Shown here one piece after another: positions 53,193 to 62,071 of a stretch of DNA of 64,000 nt (positions within the stretch are counted from its first letter, which is position 1; every line of letters begins with the position of its first letter). The notes under the pieces are model-generated. The model was not told where the DNA came from, did no database searches, and saw only the letters and a program-made list of their open reading frames with translations. Location of the stretch: NCBI RefSeq assembly GCF_030162935.1, contig NZ_JASAUZ010000012.1:186001-250000 (forward strand). Reading direction: 5' to 3'. Source of the DNA: Comamonas halotolerans. GTDB lineage: Bacteria; Pseudomonadota; Gammaproteobacteria; Burkholderiales; Burkholderiaceae_C. Position numbers and translations under genes: made by a program.

Positions 53193-54143
53193 TCATGCAG
53201 CCCCCCGGGCACGCACCATCAGCGCCAGGAACCAGGCACCACACACCAGGTTGACCAGGATTCCGACGGTGGTTCGATAGTTGAAGACGTGCTCAACCGC
53301 AAGCTGGGCAAGAATGAAAATGCCGATGGCAATGGCGCAGCCCGTGGGCAAGGTGATCCGATGCCGAAAGCTTTGGCTGAGCGCATAGCTGGTGTTGGCG
53401 ACGAAGATGCCCATGAATGCCGTCGGCCCGAGCAGGCTGGTTGAGACGGCAACCAGTACCGATATCTGCGCTAGATACAGGCGCACGGCGCGTTGATAAT
53501 CCACGCCCAAAGAAACCGCCTGATCGCGGCCCAAAGAAAGCACATCCAGCTTCGTCAAGGTCTTCAGGCTGGCGGCACATACAGCGGCAACGAGAATGGC
53601 TGAGACCAGCAGCTGATGCGGTTGCGCTTTCCCGAAAGAAGCCTGACTGAAGCCCAGCAGTATGGAGAACTCTCCAGGGCTGACCTTGAGCTGGACAAAC
53701 TGCGTGAAGGTAGCAATCACCATCGTCAGCACCAGCCCCACCAGCAGCAGCTGATACACGTTGTTGTGACCTTGCGGGAATAAGCAACGATGGATCGCCC
53801 AGGAGTAGCCGAGCATCAGCACAATAGACACGAAGAAGTTGCCATTCGCGCCCAAGGCTGTCAGGCTCTGCGTGCCCATGACGAGTATCAGCAGGGATTG
53901 CAGCAGAAGATAGACCGCCTCGTATCCCATGATCGCAGGCGTCAGTATTCGGTTGCCGGTAATCGTCTGGAAGGTGATCGAAGACCATGCAACACAGACT
54001 CCACCAATGAGCATTGCCGCCAGCCGTGCGAGTCGCTTGGGAATGACGTAGTTGAAATCGAAACCTGAGCCGATGAACAGGAAAGCCAGCGCCAACGCGA
54101 TGACCGCCATCCATAAGGCGTATCGGGATACCCAATGCTTCAT
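53193..54143 (-). CDS. FecCD-family iron-siderophore permease, second subunit
   Basis: The 316-residue inner-membrane protein has about nine or ten helices of the BtuC/FecCD fold. Marks include 'TGNRILTPAIMGYEAVYLLL', 'GYSWAIHRCLFPQGHNNVYQ', 'FGKAQPHQLLVSAILVAAVC' and 'LGPTAFMGIFVANTSYALSQ'. It forms a heterodimeric channel with the preceding permease. It overlaps that gene by 4 bp (ATGA) and has GGAGGA before ATG 54143, which is why this start beats 54155. No FecE-type ATPase gene is found in this window. Confidence 0.87.
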   Translation of the reverse strand: MKHWVSRYALWMAVIALALAFLFIGSGFDFNYVIPKRLARLAAMLIGGVCVAWSSITFQTITGNRILTPAIMGYEAVYLLLQSLLILVMGTQSLTALGANGNFFVSIVLMLGYSWAIHRCLFPQGHNNVYQLLLVGLVLTMVIATFTQFVQLKVSPGEFSILLGFSQASFGKAQPHQLLVSAILVAAVCAASLKTLTKLDVLSLGRDQAVSLGVDYQRAVRLYLAQISVLVAVSTSLLGPTAFMGIFVANTSYALSQSFRHRITLPTGCAIAIGIFILAQLAVEHVFNYRTTVGILVNLVCGAWFLALMVRARGAA

Positions 54144-55081
54144 CTGCTCCTCCAAAAGATGAGCACGAGGAACAGCACGCCACCGATACCGCCAGCGGTC
54201 AAGCCGATCGGCACCTCGAACGGATAGATGATCAAACGCCCAAAAATATCGCAGGCCAGCAACAATGACGCACCGCCCAGCGCCACCACGGGCAAAGTGC
54301 GCCCCAGGTTGTCGCCGTAGTGCAGCGCAACCAGATTAGGAACAACTAGCCCAACAAAGGGAATCGCTCCAACAGTGATCACCGTGGCAGACACCGTAAC
54401 GGCCACCAGCATCAGACCCAATGCCACCGTGCCCGGGTAGTTCAACCCCAGGCTTGTCGCCATGCCCTCGCCCATACCCAGTACGGTGAAGCGATGCGCA
54501 TACAGGTAAGTCAGCGCAACAATCGGCAAAATCAGATAGACAATTTCGTAATTGCCCTGAACGATCTTGGAGAAGTCTCCCAGCAACCAGCCCTGCATGC
54601 TTTGCAGGTTGTTGTTGCGATAAGCGTAGAACTCCGCAATCGCACTGAGCACACCGCTGTACATCAAACCGATCACGGGGATGAGGACCATGTTCTTAGC
54701 CCTGATGTGGCGCACTATCGCCACAAAAATCAGGCTGGTGGCAAAGCAAAAAACCAAGGCGAAGAGCATTCGCCCCCTCACTCCGGAGGCCGGAGCCACA
54801 GTCAGCGCGACGAGGATGCCAAGCTTGGCTGCATCCAGGCCACCAGAGGTGGCTGGTTCAACAAACTTGTTGCGAACGATGTGCTGAAGAATCACGCCAC
54901 AAACTGCCAGCCCCACACCTGTCAGCACCAGTGCGGCCAGGCGTGGCAAGCGGCTGGCGGTCAGCGTCAGCCAGGCATCTCCCGATAACGTCCACACTGT
55001 TGACCATGCCATGTGCTGCGCCCCCAGCAGCAGCGACGCGCAGCACAGCAAGAGAAACAGCCCCAGCAACCCGACACGCAT
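54140..55081 (-). CDS. FecCD-family iron-siderophore permease, first subunit
   Basis: The 313-residue inner-membrane protein shows the FecCD pattern: 'TASRLPRLAALVLTGVGLAV' near residue 55, 'FVEPATSGGLDAAKLGI', 'IPVIGLMYSGVLSAIAEFYA', 'GAIPFVGLVVPNLVALHYGD' (cytoplasmic coupling region) and 'GLTAGGIGGVLFLVLIFW'. It starts at ATG 55081, sharing one base with the stop of the upstream ABC gene (TGATG), which indicates translational coupling between the fused-ABC and FecCD systems. A longer frame to 55123 is less likely. Confidence 0.87.
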   Translation of the reverse strand: MRVGLLGLFLLLCCASLLLGAQHMAWSTVWTLSGDAWLTLTASRLPRLAALVLTGVGLAVCGVILQHIVRNKFVEPATSGGLDAAKLGILVALTVAPASGVRGRMLFALVFCFATSLIFVAIVRHIRAKNMVLIPVIGLMYSGVLSAIAEFYAYRNNNLQSMQGWLLGDFSKIVQGNYEIVYLILPIVALTYLYAHRFTVLGMGEGMATSLGLNYPGTVALGLMLVAVTVSATVITVGAIPFVGLVVPNLVALHYGDNLGRTLPVVALGGASLLLACDIFGRLIIYPFEVPIGLTAGGIGGVLFLVLIFWRSR

Positions 55082-56850
55082 CAGACACCTGCTCCACCGG
55101 ATGCGGCGTGCGCAATGCGCCAACCTTTGGAAGCCTGATGCAGGGTCAGGAATTGCGCATAGCGCCCCTGACGCTCACGCAGCTGCGCGGGTGTACCCTG
55201 CTCGACAATTTGTCCGTTCTCTAGCACCACGATGTGATCGGCCATTGCCACCGTGGAAAGCTGATGCGCAATCACCACCAGCGTGCATTTGCCCCGCAGT
55301 CGCGCCAGTGTTTCGGTGATGACCGCCTGGTTTTCCGGGTCCAAGGCTGCCGTTGCTTCGTCCACCAGCAAGATGGGGGCACCCTTGATCAGCGCACGTG
55401 CAATCGCGATGCGCTGACGCTCGCCACCTGACAAACGTGCGCCACCCTCGCCGACAGGCGTATTCATCCCTTGCGGCAGACGCTCGACGATATCAGCGAC
55501 ACCCGTCAGCCGCACCACCTCCATAAGATCAGCATCGCTGGCATCCGGTCTGCCAACGCGGATGTTCTCAGCAATACTGCCGGTGAACAGATAGTTGTCC
55601 TGGAAGATCTGACTGATCTGCCCTGCCAGTTGCGCAGCATTGATCTCCCTGACATCCACGCCCCCCACCAGCACACTGCCGTGGTTCACGTCCAAAAAAC
55701 GCGCAATCAGCTGCGCCAAAGTGGTCTTGCCGGAACCGGACTCACCGATCAAAGCAGTCATGCTCCCTGGCTCGATACGCAGGCTCACACCGCGCAACAC
55801 CTCGGGCTCATCCCTGCCATAACGAAAGTGGACATTGCACAGCTCAACCGCCCCATCACTCGGCGCTTTCGGTGTTTTGGTCTGCGACAACGGCTCTGCC
55901 GCCAACACTTCACGGATCGCACCAAGCTGACCGCTTGCACCGCGCAAAACCTCGCCATAGCCAACCACTTCAAGCAGCGCGTCGATAAAGCGGCTGACCA
56001 GCAAGAGCGCAATGATGAGTGCAGTGACTTCCCTTGCCTCCAGACCACCGCCCAAGTGACGGTTCAACAGCAACGCTGCCGCAGCCAGCAAGGCTGCAAA
56101 CACCGCCTGCACGGCCCATGCGCTGAGCACAGCCGAGCCTGCCGACAGCCAGATCAACCGCAAACCCGATTGACGTTGCTGCTCAACGGCATGCGCCAGC
56201 ATGCGCATGCCTCCACCCTCACCATTGAACGCGCGCAACACCGACTGCGCCTGGGCGAACTCCACCACGCGCTGGCTGGCTTGCGCGAAGTGCTGCTGGT
56301 ATGCATCGTCAGTACGCCGTGAAAGCTGGGCCATCAATACAAGAGCACCTGTCAGCAGTGGCAAGGCCAGCAAAGCGATCAGCCCCAACAACCAATGCAG
56401 GGCGAACAGGACTGCAACCAGAACCAAGGAAGTCACCGCGCCAGCAATAACCGGCGTGAACACATGCGCCGGCAGTTGGGCCACAGACATCATGCCCTGC
56501 GTGACAACGTGAGCAAGTCTGGCAGTGTTGTGCGCAGTGAACCAGCCCACAGACAGCTGCGCCACATGATCGCCAAGGCGGTGGCGCCCCTTTTGCAAGA
56601 TGGCAACGCCCACACGCACACCTGCCTGCTCCACATAGCGCCGCAAAACCCAGCAAATGACAAGCCCCGCCAAAACTGCGCTCAACCATGACGCTGCCTG
56701 CCGTACATCGCCTGCCAGCAAATGGGTAAGAACAGGCACCAGCGCCGCAACGGTCAACCCACAAAGCGCGCCATAGATCACCGTCATCCAGGCGTAGCGC
56801 CGCAAGAGGGCTGCATCGTCCCCCAGCAAATGAACCAAGGTCTTCAGCAT
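55081..56850 (-). CDS. Fused permease-ATPase ABC protein, second of pair (YbtQ/IrtB-like)
   Basis: The 589-residue inner-membrane protein has six transmembrane helices (about 20-320) and a nucleotide-binding domain with Walker A GESGSGKTT near residue 375, signature 'LSGGERQR', Walker B 'ILLVDEATAALD' and the switch His in 'VVIAHQLSTV'. It pairs with the preceding half-transporter. Such exporter-fold pairs act as siderophore importers in Yersinia (YbtPQ) and mycobacteria (IrtAB). Its place in an iron operon favours import or cytoplasmic release of ferric siderophore. It overlaps the upstream gene by 7 bp. Start ATG 56850. Confidence 0.88.
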   Translation of the reverse strand: MLKTLVHLLGDDAALLRRYAWMTVIYGALCGLTVAALVPVLTHLLAGDVRQAASWLSAVLAGLVICWVLRRYVEQAGVRVGVAILQKGRHRLGDHVAQLSVGWFTAHNTARLAHVVTQGMMSVAQLPAHVFTPVIAGAVTSLVLVAVLFALHWLLGLIALLALPLLTGALVLMAQLSRRTDDAYQQHFAQASQRVVEFAQAQSVLRAFNGEGGGMRMLAHAVEQQRQSGLRLIWLSAGSAVLSAWAVQAVFAALLAAAALLLNRHLGGGLEAREVTALIIALLLVSRFIDALLEVVGYGEVLRGASGQLGAIREVLAAEPLSQTKTPKAPSDGAVELCNVHFRYGRDEPEVLRGVSLRIEPGSMTALIGESGSGKTTLAQLIARFLDVNHGSVLVGGVDVREINAAQLAGQISQIFQDNYLFTGSIAENIRVGRPDASDADLMEVVRLTGVADIVERLPQGMNTPVGEGGARLSGGERQRIAIARALIKGAPILLVDEATAALDPENQAVITETLARLRGKCTLVVIAHQLSTVAMADHIVVLENGQIVEQGTPAQLRERQGRYAQFLTLHQASKGWRIAHAASGGAGV

Positions 56851-58646
56851 GGTTGCTCCTCCGAAGCGCTGGAGGTTTGGTAACGCCCTTTGGCCCACAG
56901 CCTGGCATAGCGCCCCTTCTGCGCCAGCAACTGCTCATGCGTGCCTTGCTCGATGATGGCTCCGTCTTCGAGCACCAGGATTCGGTCAGCATGCATCACG
57001 GTATCGAGCCGATGTGCGATAACCATCAGGGTGCGCCCTTGCGCGAAGCGCGACAGCGCGCTCTGAATCGCCACTTCGTTACTGGCATCTGCTGCCGCCG
57101 TGGCCTCGTCGAGCACCAGCACTGGAGGGTCGAGCAGTACCGCTCGGGCAATGCTCACGCGCTGGCGCTCACCACCAGAAAGCTGTGCATCCTCACCAAC
57201 GATGGAGTCATATCCACGCGGCAGGGCCATGATGCGCTCATGGATGTTGGCAATCCATGCCGCGTCTTCTATTGCTTGCTGGCTGGCCGAAGGGCAGCCC
57301 AGCGCAATGTTGTCGCGCACGCTGGCATGGATCAGGCGCACGTCCTGCAGCACAAAGCCGATGTGCTGATAGAGCTTTGAAGCCTCGATGTGCCGCAGGT
57401 CCACGCCTCCGAGCGTGATGCGACCTTCCGAGGGATCGAAAAACCGTAGCAGCAGTCGCGCCAGCGTCGATTTTCCCGCCCCTGAAGGACCAACAACGGC
57501 TGTGATCGTTCCCGGCTCCAGCGTGAAGCTCACACCAGAAAGCGCCTTGTGATCCTTGCCGTAGACGTAGCTCACATTCTCAAAGCGGACCTCATGGCCT
57601 GCAGGCGTTTGCTGCTGAGCAGCTGGCAGCGACTGCAGCACAGGCGTATCCAATAGCGCGAGCACACGCTGCGCAGCACCCGTGGCAGCACCAAGATCGT
57701 GCAGCAAGGTGTGCAACAACAAAAGCGGTGCGCAGATACTAGGAGCCACCAACGCAAAAGGCAGCACTTCCAAGGGCGTGATCCAGCCCAGGCTTATGAA
57801 AACAGCGCCAAAGACCAGTACAACACCCAGCACCGTTACCGGCGCAATCATGGCGTGGGCATGCGCCATCGCTTTCACCAACGGCCGTGTGAAGCTGATG
57901 AAAGCCTCCGCAAAGGCATCTACCGCTTCCCTGTAGCCGCCATGCGCCTTGCCTGCGCTGCCAAACGCTTTGACCACCGGCATTCCATTGACGAACTCCA
58001 CCGTTGCGCTGTTGATGCGTCCGAGCCTGCCAACAAACTCCTGCATGTTCTCCCCGCTCGTCTTCATTGCGTAGCGCATGAACAGGAAAAACCCAGGAAA
58101 TGGCAGCAGTGCGGCAACCGCCATACGCCAATCCAGCGCCAACATATAGACGACCGAGATCAGAATGACACCCGCGGCACGCCCCACCGCTGTATAGAAA
58201 TGGGCCGTCAGGCTGTGCAGCGTTGAGACATCGTCTTGTATGGCCTGCTTAAGCTCTCCAGACGCCCGGCTGCTGAACCAGCCCAGTGGAACACAGGCCA
58301 GACGCTGCGCAACACGCATGCGCAGGTGGTAGGTGACGCGGTTGTCGGCCAGATGCGCGATCAACTCGCCAGCCGATACCAGCACCATTCCAGCGAACAT
58401 CGCCGCCATGCTGCCACCGACCGTCCACCAGATATCAGCTTGCGTTTGTGCAATTGCCACGCTGCCCATGTCACTCAGAGCAATCCTCGCGATATGAGCA
58501 ATGCCAGCCAGCGGAACCAGCGTGAGCATGGAGCCCACAGCAGCTAGCACGGCAGCGATGGTGAGTTGGCTACGTATCGGGGCCAGCACCTTGCTCACAG
58601 GGCTGCGCTTGTTTGCTTTGCCGATTGCTGATCCAGAAGTGTTCAT
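56844..58646 (-). CDS. Fused permease-ATPase ABC protein, first of pair (YbtP/IrtA-like)
   Basis: The 600-residue protein has six membrane helices (about 30-320) and a C-terminal ATPase with Walker A GPSGAGKST near residue 385, signature 'LSGGERQR', Walker B 'VLVLDEATAAAD' and 'VIAHRLDTV'. It is the first gene of the iron-uptake operon, directly behind a promoter with a Fur box and tandem palindromes. No siderophore-interacting domain like that of IrtA is visible at the N-terminus, so it is closer to YbtP. The longer open frame back to 58781 covers the promoter and is rejected. Confidence 0.88.
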   Translation of the reverse strand: MNTSGSAIGKANKRSPVSKVLAPIRSQLTIAAVLAAVGSMLTLVPLAGIAHIARIALSDMGSVAIAQTQADIWWTVGGSMAAMFAGMVLVSAGELIAHLADNRVTYHLRMRVAQRLACVPLGWFSSRASGELKQAIQDDVSTLHSLTAHFYTAVGRAAGVILISVVYMLALDWRMAVAALLPFPGFFLFMRYAMKTSGENMQEFVGRLGRINSATVEFVNGMPVVKAFGSAGKAHGGYREAVDAFAEAFISFTRPLVKAMAHAHAMIAPVTVLGVVLVFGAVFISLGWITPLEVLPFALVAPSICAPLLLLHTLLHDLGAATGAAQRVLALLDTPVLQSLPAAQQQTPAGHEVRFENVSYVYGKDHKALSGVSFTLEPGTITAVVGPSGAGKSTLARLLLRFFDPSEGRITLGGVDLRHIEASKLYQHIGFVLQDVRLIHASVRDNIALGCPSASQQAIEDAAWIANIHERIMALPRGYDSIVGEDAQLSGGERQRVSIARAVLLDPPVLVLDEATAAADASNEVAIQSALSRFAQGRTLMVIAHRLDTVMHADRILVLEDGAIIEQGTHEQLLAQKGRYARLWAKGRYQTSSASEEQPC

Positions 58647-58710
58647 TGAAAAACATCCGTGGTTGAAGTGACGCGATGACTGTCTATTCCTCAAATCCAC
58701 AAGATGCAAT

Positions 58711-58725
58711 TGAGAATTAGTTTCA
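58711..58725 (-). promoter_or_regulatory. Fur box of the siderophore operon
   Basis: TGAGAATTAGTTTCA matches the 7-1-7 Fur consensus TGATAAT-N-ATTATCA at 11-12 of 14 positions. It lies just downstream of the -10 of the minus-strand promoter, where Fe-Fur would block initiation. Confidence 0.7.
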
Positions 58726-58770
58726 TTACTATAAACTAAATAATTAATTAGTTTCAACCATGCAACTAAA
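58717..58770. promoter_or_regulatory. Tandem TTAGTTT/AAACTAA palindromes (candidate TetR operators)
   Basis: TTAGTTT (58717-58723) faces AAACTAA (58733-58739), and a second TTAGTTT (58748-58754) faces CAACTAA (58763-58769). The half-sites alternate four times between the divergent iron operon and the TetR-type gene, overlapping the promoter. They are the obvious candidate for binding by the divergent regulator. Confidence 0.6.
58728..58757 (-). promoter_or_regulatory. Sigma-70 promoter of the siderophore operon
   Basis: On the minus strand, TTGAAA (58752-58757) and TATAGT (58728-58733) stand 18 bp apart, a good -35/-10 pair. Transcription would start near 58720, inside the Fur box. Confidence 0.6.
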
Positions 58771-58828
58771 TAGGGATGCAAGTTAAAGTCATGACGTAGC
58801 CCACCGCCATTACCAAGGAGAAGAAGCC

Positions 58829-59926
58829 ATGAAAGGCCCTGAGCAGTCCGTCACTCGAGGACGCCCCCGAACCATCACCCGTGAACGAATTGCAGACGCA
58901 GGCATTGAGGCTGGCCTGCCAAACATCACCTTCACCGGCATTGCCGCTGCGCTGGGCGTCAGCCACATGGCGCTCTACAAGCACGTACCCAATCTCGAAG
59001 AACTCAAGCGTCTGGTGGCCGAAGAAATCTTCAGCCGCTGGCAGATTCCTGTGCCTGGGGGCAACAACGGAGAAGAGTTGAGGACTTACCTGAGCGTGTT
59101 CTCCTTATCCGTGCGGGAGTTCGTCAAGAGCTACCCAGGGGTGACGCCCTATGTGCTGCGCAGGCTGGCAGCGACACCGTCCATGCTTGCCAAAATTGAT
59201 GGGCATCAGCGCCATATCGCCCAAACCTACGGAATCTCAAAGGAGCAGGCGCGCGAGTTGCTGGCTACCGTTGCCTTTCACACCCTGGCTGCCTCTGACA
59301 CCGTGTATTCCGTTGCAGGACAAGAGCCCGAGGACGAAAAAATCCGCGCAGCTGAAGAAGCCGAGATGGAAGCTGAACTTGACCAAGGCATACAAACGCT
59401 GATCGTTGGTGCGCTGACCATGATGCAAGATGCTGTGCGTTCGGTTAAACCGGACAGTTCCCGAAACTCCTCTGCGTCCTCTGAAACGCAGGCAAGGGAA
59501 TGGGCGGCTTCCATCGCACAAATCGACCAATGGCTGGCAGAGATGACTGCGCTAATGCTGGCGAAACAGCCCTTCGTGCTGATCTACGAGCGTCAACCGG
59601 AGTCAGATGAACTGCACCACGCAGATGTCTCCAAGAAAATCCTGCTGTGGATGAAAGCGCATCGCAAAGCCTTCAAAACATATTGCCGCGGCATGGTTCT
59701 AATGAGCAAAGATGCAAAAGACCGGCCTGCGCTGCAGGCCGAGCTGGGTCAACTGGAAAAAACTTATCTTGTCCCCGCTCGTGTCGCCATCACAAACGCT
59801 GAAGCACAAGCCCATGTGAAAGAGTTGTCTGCAATCCAAGTCATGATGACAGCGCAGCTGCTTGCTGCCAGTTGCAGAACATACGATGAGTACGATGGAC
59901 ATACGCAGTCTTCAGGCAGCGGATAA
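58829..59926 (+). CDS. TetR-family regulator with unusually long C-terminal region
   Basis: The 365-residue protein has an N-terminal TetR helix-turn-helix ('TRERIADAGIEAGLPNITFT', 'GIAAALGVSHMALYKHVPNL'). It continues through a normal-length ligand domain (to about 210) and a further helical region of about 150 residues ('QIDQWLAEMTALMLAKQPFV', 'KKILLWMKAHRKAFKTYC', 'KELSAIQVMMTAQLLAASCR'). Typical TetR regulators have about 200 residues. It is divergent from the siderophore operon, with tandem palindromes between them, so it probably controls that operon. An AAGGAG site precedes the start. The function of the extension is unknown; it may be a duplicated ligand domain. Confidence 0.82.
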   Translation: MKGPEQSVTRGRPRTITRERIADAGIEAGLPNITFTGIAAALGVSHMALYKHVPNLEELKRLVAEEIFSRWQIPVPGGNNGEELRTYLSVFSLSVREFVKSYPGVTPYVLRRLAATPSMLAKIDGHQRHIAQTYGISKEQARELLATVAFHTLAASDTVYSVAGQEPEDEKIRAAEEAEMEAELDQGIQTLIVGALTMMQDAVRSVKPDSSRNSSASSETQAREWAASIAQIDQWLAEMTALMLAKQPFVLIYERQPESDELHHADVSKKILLWMKAHRKAFKTYCRGMVLMSKDAKDRPALQAELGQLEKTYLVPARVAITNAEAQAHVKELSAIQVMMTAQLLAASCRTYDEYDGHTQSSGSG

Positions 59927-59985
59927 TTTTCTGGCTGTGCATCGGACTCAGCAACGCGCAAGATCAGCGAGCAAGAATCTGACAA

Positions 59986-60040
59986 GAAAAAAACCGCAGG
60001 CCTTTCACAAGGCACTGCGGTTTCTTTAAGGGCAAGGGTG
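59986..60040. terminator. Terminator module, copy B (tetR / minE)
   Basis: ACCGCAG (59993-59999) pairs with CTGCGGT (60015-60021), with an inner CCTT/AAGG stem. The stem is flanked by A-rich and T-rich runs, so it can end both convergent transcripts. It is nearly identical to the module at 49336-49389. Confidence 0.82.
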
Positions 60041-60042
60041 AC

Positions 60043-60306
60043 TCAGCGTGTGGCTTCAGGCAGCTCGATCTTCACTTCCAGGACTTCCAGGTTTTCCTGG
60101 CGCTCCAGCTGTACTTTGATGTCTTCTGGGTTGATCGAGACGTATTTGGAGATCACCGCCATCAACTCGCGCTGCAAGGCAGGCAGATAGTCAGGCTGCC
60201 CGCCTGAGCCGCCGATGCGCTCACGCGCGAGGATGATTTGCAAACGTTCTTTGGCGACAGAAGCAGACTTTTTCTTCTCGCCCAGCAGCATAGAAATGAT
60301 GGACAT
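60043..60306 (-). CDS. minE: Cell division topological specificity factor MinE
   Basis: The 87-residue protein has the N-terminal membrane-targeting and MinD-activating helix ('[14 protein letters not shown]' after a Lys-rich linker) and the C-terminal dimerisation domain ('[20 protein letters not shown]', ending '[12 protein letters not shown]'). It stimulates MinD ATPase and drives pole-to-pole oscillation that keeps the division ring at mid-cell. It is the last gene of minC-minD-minE, 6 bp after minD. Confidence 0.96.
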   Translation of the reverse strand: MSIISMLLGEKKKSASVAKERLQIILARERIGGSGGQPDYLPALQRELMAVISKYVSINPEDIKVQLERQENLEVLEVKIELPEATR

Positions 60307-60312
60307 AACGTC

Positions 60313-61125
60313 TTACCTCCCGCCAAACATGCGTTTGAAGAAACCTGGCTTGGTCGCTTCGATAAAGCGCATGGGTTTTTCTTCACCCAAAAAGCGGGCA
60401 ATCACATCCTTGTAGGCCTCGGAAACATCCGAGTTCTCCATATGGATGGCAGGCACACCCTGGTTGGAAGCTTGCAATACCGTTTCCGATTCTGGAATCA
60501 CGCCAATCAGTGGAATGCGCAGAATGTCTTCAATGTCCTGAAGGGACAACATCTGTCCATCTTCCACCCGATTGGGGTTGTAACGTGTGATCAGCAGGTG
60601 CTCTTTGACCGACTTGCCATTCATGGCCTTGTCCGTCTTGGAGCCGAGCATGCCCAGGATGCGGTCAGAGTCACGCACCGACGAAACCTCAGGGTTGGTC
60701 GTCACAAGCGCTTCATCAGCGTAGTGCATGGCCAGCAGCGCGCCACTTTCAATACCGGCTGGCGAATCGCAGATGATGTACTCGAAATCCATCGCTGCCA
60801 GGTCGTCCAGGACCTTTTTGACGCCTTCTTGCGTCAACGCTTCCTTGTCACGCGTTTGCGAAGCTGCCAGCACGAACAGGTTGTCGCACTGCTTGTCTTT
60901 GATCAGAGCCTGATTAAGATTGGCCTCGCCATGAATCACGTTGATGAGGTCATACACCACGCGGCGCTCGCAGCCCATGATCAGGTCCAGGTTACGCAGA
61001 CCGACGTCAAAGTCGATCACTGCTGTCTTGTGGCCACGCAGAGCCAAACCAGAAGCAAAACTTGCGCTTGTGGTGGTCTTGCCAACGCCACCTTTACCAG
61101 AGGTCACTACGACAATTTTGGCCAT
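60313..61125 (-). CDS. minD: Septum-site-determining ATPase MinD
   Basis: The 270-residue ATPase begins 'MAKIVVVTSGKGGVGKTTTS' with the deviant Walker A motif. 'VIDFDVGLRNLDLIMGCERR' and 'FEYIICDSPAGIESGALLAM' follow, and the protein ends in the membrane-binding amphipathic helix 'KPGFFKRMFGGR'. ATP-bound dimers recruit MinC to the membrane, and MinE releases them. Minus-strand order minC-minD-minE is the standard one. Confidence 0.97.
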   Translation of the reverse strand: MAKIVVVTSGKGGVGKTTTSASFASGLALRGHKTAVIDFDVGLRNLDLIMGCERRVVYDLINVIHGEANLNQALIKDKQCDNLFVLAASQTRDKEALTQEGVKKVLDDLAAMDFEYIICDSPAGIESGALLAMHYADEALVTTNPEVSSVRDSDRILGMLGSKTDKAMNGKSVKEHLLITRYNPNRVEDGQMLSLQDIEDILRIPLIGVIPESETVLQASNQGVPAIHMENSDVSEAYKDVIARFLGEEKPMRFIEATKPGFFKRMFGGR

Positions 61126-61192
61126 GTTTGCAGAGTTCCTTAGAAGAGAATCTTGTACAGAATAGGTTCAATGAGAGGGATGTCGTTGGTGC

Positions 61193-61951
61193 TCATGCTA
61201 AACGCAAAGGCTCAATTACCAATTTTTCACCCTCTAAACGCGCTTGGGCAGGCTTGCCTGCGATGTCTTGGGGCAAGTCCGTTTCCAGAGCCCGGTAGTT
61301 GCCCGCAATCGACAACAGCTGAGGCTCCATGCAGGTGCTGAAAATCCGCGCCTCCGTATTCCCGCGCGCTCCAGCCACTGCCCGGCCACGCAATGGTGCA
61401 TACACATGTACATTGCCGTCGGCAATCACTTCAGCGCCATAGCTCACAACCGCCATCACCACCAGATCACAGCCTTTGGCATACACCTGCTGGCCCGAGC
61501 GCAGTGGCTTATCAATGATCATGGCGTTGGGTGCCGCAGCGGGAATCTCGCGCACAACTTCCACCGGCACTTCCCGAATCACTTCCACCTCTCGCACAAC
61601 TTCCTTGGTACGAACAGGGTGGGCATCCGGCGCAGGCATCAAGCCCGCATCATGCGCAGCGCCCATTTGTTCAGCAGAACCATTGCACACTGCCACAGGC
61701 ACTGTGCGGTGCTTTTTCAGCACTTTGATGAGCTTGGGAAAATCAATCGCTTGCGTGCTCTCGCGCACGTGCTGCAAATCAATCAGAACGGGGTCGTTGT
61801 CAAAGAAGTCTGGGTCATCCGCCAATCGCTGTGCCAGATCATCGGCCAGTACGGACACCTTGGTATCCCGCAACGCAACGGCCATTACGGGAAGCTGAGC
61901 GCTTTTTAGATCAAAGCTGGAGCGGGCTGTGCCCTGCGAGTCAACGGCCAT
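61193..61951 (-). CDS. minC: Septum-site inhibitor MinC
   Basis: The 252-residue protein has an N-terminal FtsZ-inhibiting domain ('LPVMAVALRDTKVSVLADDL' and onward to about residue 105), a variable linker with 'EVVREVEVIREVPVEVVREI' repeats, and a C-terminal beta-helix domain ('PLRSGQQVYAKGCDLVVMAV', 'GNVHVYAPLRGRAVAGARGN', 'LSIAGNYRALETDLPQ') that binds MinD. The repeated Val-Arg-Glu linker is longer than in E. coli. It heads the min operon; a 67-bp gap leads to minD. Confidence 0.95.
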   Translation of the reverse strand: MAVDSQGTARSSFDLKSAQLPVMAVALRDTKVSVLADDLAQRLADDPDFFDNDPVLIDLQHVRESTQAIDFPKLIKVLKKHRTVPVAVCNGSAEQMGAAHDAGLMPAPDAHPVRTKEVVREVEVIREVPVEVVREIPAAAPNAMIIDKPLRSGQQVYAKGCDLVVMAVVSYGAEVIADGNVHVYAPLRGRAVAGARGNTEARIFSTCMEPQLLSIAGNYRALETDLPQDIAGKPAQARLEGEKLVIEPLRLA

Positions 61952-62071
61952 GGTGTGGAGTGCGATAGAAAAAAGGGACGCGAACTCAAAACGCGCTAAG
62001 TGTACTCTGCAAGCTCACACAACCAATGCAGGACAGACTCCAGTGCGCAACACCATGTATCCATGCAAAGT

